Shown in pieces: positions 5,684-5,732 of a stretch of DNA of 5,732 nucleotides. A model generated the notes under the pieces. The model was not told the DNA's origin and made no database searches. It saw nothing but the letters and a program-made list of their open reading frames with translations. The translations under genes and the position numbers were made by a program. The first letter of the stretch is position 1. The number at the start of each line of letters is the position of its first letter. Origin of the DNA: Hyphomonadaceae bacterium UBA1001 (GTDB lineage: Bacteria; Pseudomonadota; Alphaproteobacteria; Caulobacterales; Aquidulcibacteraceae); assembly GCA_002291875.1 (NCBI GenBank), contig DBAV01000099.1:1-5732 (forward strand), read 5' to 3'.

Positions 5684-5732
5684 CCATAAACCCTACGGGC
5701 ACCTTCTCCTCGGGGAGAAGGTCGGGTTCTGC
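5684..5732. repeat. REP-like palindromic intergenic repeat, cut by the right edge
   Basis: The core is a perfect 9-bp inverted repeat, ACCTTCTCC (5701-5709) and GGAGAAGGT (5714-5722), around a TCGG tetraloop, preceded by CCCATAAACCCTACGGGC. The arrangement (a CCC-AT-A-CCC-GGGC-type lead, then ACCTTCTCC-loop-GGAGAAGGT) is like the dispersed CTTCTCCCC..GGGGAGAAG repeats I know from many alphaproteobacterial genomes. It starts about 30 bases after the stop codon of the exported protein. The left boundary is approximate and the element may continue beyond the window. Confidence 0.6.
5701..5722. terminator. Stem-loop that may end the exported-protein transcript
   Basis: The 9-bp stem of the REP-like element with a four-base loop begins 48 bases after the TGA at 5651-5653 and is stable enough to stop transcription or protect the 3' end. 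No T-run follows on the plus strand (TCGGGTTCTGC), so Rho-independent termination is doubtful. Confidence 0.3.

Overview
The window looks like ordinary chromosomal DNA from a very GC-rich alphaproteobacterium, probably of the Rhodobacteraceae (Paracoccus/Rhodobacter type). The reasons are strong G/C bias at third codon positions, a typical Usg protein (a small family known from alphaproteobacteria), and GC-rich palindromic intergenic repeats of the kind I associate with that group. The genus is an inference. No sequence comparison was possible.

Layout, left to right. (1) Bases 1-976, minus strand: the first 325 residues of a DUF853/YjgR-type HerA-like ATPase, cut by the left edge. (2) A 211-base divergent intergenic region. 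(3) 1188-3446, plus: a class A penicillin-binding protein (GT51 glycosyltransferase plus transpeptidase) with all catalytic motifs and a long low-complexity C-terminal tail containing a pentapeptide tandem repeat. (4) 3447-3804: a 358-base non-coding stretch with two ~75-base direct repeats, each carrying a GC hairpin, followed by a less GC-rich patch with a 7-bp inverted repeat that probably includes the promoter of the next gene. (5) 3805-4077, plus: usg. (6) 4086-4868, minus: a short-chain dehydrogenase/reductase, tail to tail with usg and only 8 bases apart. (7) A 206-base divergent intergenic region. (8) 5075-5653, plus: a small exported, probably lipid-anchored protein of unknown family with four cysteines in its exported part. 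(9) 5654-5732: a REP-like palindromic repeat running to the right edge.

The genes do not form an obvious pathway. They are five separately oriented units: divergent, then convergent, then divergent. Two act at the envelope (the class A PBP and the putative lipoprotein), one is probably a cytoplasmic P-loop ATPase, one is a cytoplasmic oxidoreductase, and Usg has no known function. I see no phage, insertion sequence, CRISPR, toxin-antitoxin or biosynthetic-cluster signature, and no convincing new system. The points most worth a second look are the paired hairpin repeats after the PBP gene, the inverted repeat in front of usg, the evenly spaced cysteine pairs of the last protein, and the repeat at the right edge.
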